Source: Meandrina meandrites (taxonomy: Eukaryota > Cnidaria > Anthozoa > Scleractinia > Meandrinidae). Taken from it: a stretch of 64,000 nucleotides of DNA. The number at the start of each line of letters is the position of its first letter. Positions within the stretch are counted from its first letter, which is position 1. The notes beneath the pieces are model-generated. The model searched no databases and was not told the origin of the DNA. It saw only the letters and a program-made list of their open reading frames with translations. The stretch lies in the NCBI GenBank assembly GCA_963693305.1, contig OY855905.1, forward strand, positions 48,058,444 through 48,122,443. The letters are read 5' to 3'. This document shows positions 60,001-63,000 of this stretch, in pieces. The translations under genes and the position numbers were made by a program.

Positions 60001-63000
60001 TTCAAGAGTGCGTCCCATGAGAGGCCTGGTGATGTGAAATAGTGCGCAGGGTCAAGACCGTACTGCCGCAAACACAATTTACGGAAATTTTCAAATACAT
60101 CTGCCAACAGTGCTACATCCGTTTTCACGTAAAGGTCATGGTAATCCCCCAATGTTTTACAATCAAAAGTCTCCCATACTTTCTTAGCGTGAGCGTACTC
60201 ATATTCTATAATGTGTTCATCGTTGAGTTTGCTGTAGAAGTCTTCTTTTTTGGGCAGACTTGTTTCGCTGAATTTCGCCCATGAATCCATGTACTCGTAT
60301 GGGTAAATTCCCTTTTTGTAAAGCAGATCACTGCCATTTGATAATGTTGATGTGATTTTTAGTGCCTCCTTTGGCGTTTCTTCTACCTGCGATTCCAATC
60401 TTGCTTCTACCAGCGAGTCCAAGCTTCCTTGCAGAAAGTTCAAGCTGTCTATGAAACGCAGACCATCGACCGAAATGGTTATGTACTTTTCCATGTTGTT
60501 TGCCACACATTTCACCTCTTTTTTCAAATTTGACATCGCCTGCATTAAATGGTGTGCGTCGTACCCCCTCAGGTTGTGAAATACAACTGGTATCTGGTCC
60601 GTCTTGGGATTTATTCTCAGTTTAAGGTTACATTGGCTGTGCGCCGCTCCTCTGTACTTACCCGTCATGTGGCAATGGTCTTTTACCGCGTCTCTGTAGT
60701 TCTTTTGGAGCAGTGGCTTTTTGCATAAATAACAGTCGGTTTGTTGTTTTGCTTTATACTTGTCCTTTTGCTCCGGCTTTTTCAGTATTATGATTTCAAA
60801 TTCTTTACCTCCTTTTGTTACTTGACTTGACAATGGTTCTAATCCTTTCCTTTGATATTTTTGCTCGTTGAAAAAGCACCTCCTGTGGTATTGGCCCTGG
60901 TAGTCATCTTCTCCTGTTATAAGACCTCTTGTGTAGACTGGCAATGAATCCCAATAGTTTTCTTTTACCAGTTTCTTTTCACAGATATAACAGTTATATG
61001 CGTTTTTGAAGTCATACCAGTCTTCGTGCGTCATTGTTATAGGTTCCTGTTTGGCGAGCATTTCTCTTATTTTTTTCTTTTCCTCCATTATGCTTTCCAG
61101 AAATGACTTTACCGCATTTTCGCCCCTGTAAACTTTTGACCCTGTTACTTCTCCGTCGCTTTTCACAACAATGTATGAATACCCGCACGCTTCATGCCAC
61201 TCGGTCTTTTCTGTGTAACTTTTGCATTTTTTCTCGCTTTCCGAGTAGCGTTCACAGCCTTGTATCTTTTTTACCAGTGCCTCAAAGTCCGCGTATATCA
61301 CGTAGGGCGCTTTCATCTGTTTCTGATGATTTTGAAAAGCGAGGATGTTTTCCCCCTCTTCCGGCATATCTATTTTTGTTGGTCTGCCATTCACTCCATT
61401 GCAGTACTTTTCGTGTTCCACCAGCGTTAGCGCTCTTGTGAAACGTGTTAAGCACCTCATGCAGTAGAAAGTTTTATTGTTTATTGCCTTATCGAACAAC
61501 AAGGCGCTTTCTCTTTTTACCCAACAGTAATGCTGTCTCTCGCCTTTTTCAATCAACATCAGGTTTATTCTTTTTACGCTTTTTTCTTTACTGCTTATTC
61601 TGTGCACAATCACTGTGTCTTTTTCCCATCCGAACACGTTTATTGCAAGGTTTTGGTTTTGTTTTTCAAGCTTGTCGATTTGTTTTACCGGTGTCGGAAA
61701 ATCTATCCCCTTGTAATTTATCCCGTCATTTTTGGGGTATTTGCTTGGTCTTTGGGGGTCCTTCCCATCTTTTGGAGGAAATAAAGCTGCTCTTAGAGCC
61801 CACTTCAGACATTCGTTGTCTTTGTTTTTCACATTTATTATTGCCTTCTTTTTTGCTAGATCGGCTGGAAGTGGCAAATAGGTTCCTCCGCGTAGTGGCT
61901 GATATTTTGCTACGTTCACGTATGCTAGCTCTATACTTTCTATTTCCCATCCTGATCCTAGCAATGACCAGTTTTCTATTTCTCCCTTTATTCTTTCCAT
62001 GAATTCTTCGTATTTTTGTTCTATCTGTTCTTTGTCATACCTGGTAAAAACGTGCGGCTGGTCCTCTTTAAAGTAGTGCGACATTTCTTGCGTTTCGCCG
62101 TTTCTTTCTATTTCAAAGTTTACTTTTAGCCCGAAGCTCACCTTTACACTTCCCAACTTTAGAATTTCCTGTTCGATCAAATTTGTATACTTTTCTTTAT
62201 TTGCATTTTTAAACATATAAATATCTTTGTTGTTTGGGTTTGTTTGAGATACTGTCATTAACCAGACACGAAGCCATTCCTGGAAATTACTCTGGCTTAT
62301 TCTAAACCCGTCACGTGTAAGAACACGTTCTGGCTGTAATGGCTGAGGAAGATTTCTTTTTTCCTCTCTAGTTATTGGACCGTAAAACTTTTGCAGAACA
62401 TTGGACGAAAATCTCGCGGCTGCCATCTCGGCGTATATACAAGTGCAGATAATTGTTCAAATGGAAAATAATTCTGGCGCACTTTGTATTGCGCATACTA
62501 GTATATTCGCACAGCCAAGATCAGCTCGCTCCCTGAGTTTTATTTTAATAAACTCTTTGCAGATTTTTTCCCTTAATTCTGTCGGTAATATTTGTATTGC
62601 ATCGGTAAGTTGGCAGTTATTTTTTTTCTGATGTTGAACTGACATTGTTCGCATTATCCGGCAAAAGAATATTCATTAATTCTTGTGGACTCATTTTTTT
62701 CATTTCTGCAAGAAGTTCTTCTGATACAAGTATTGGCAATTCCGTATTTTCTCCTATTGTCTGTGGATGAAATAATTGAAGATCACCTCTTTTTTTATTT
62801 TTTGATAATTTTGGTTTTTTTGTGCTTTGATCAACAGGACCATAGTTTCTTCCTCTTCCCATCTCGCCGTATATACAAGTGCAGATAATTGTTCAAATGG
62901 AAAATAATTCTGGCGCACTTTTGTATATAGACAGTGCATACATTTCTTCAAAAGAAAATAATTTTTTTGTGACACATCCGCTCGCTCTTTGTTACTTCCT

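Noticed and set aside
58482..62002. Several 60-185-residue plus-strand frames opposite PolB
   Set aside because: Antisense shadows of the PolB coding strand, without motifs.
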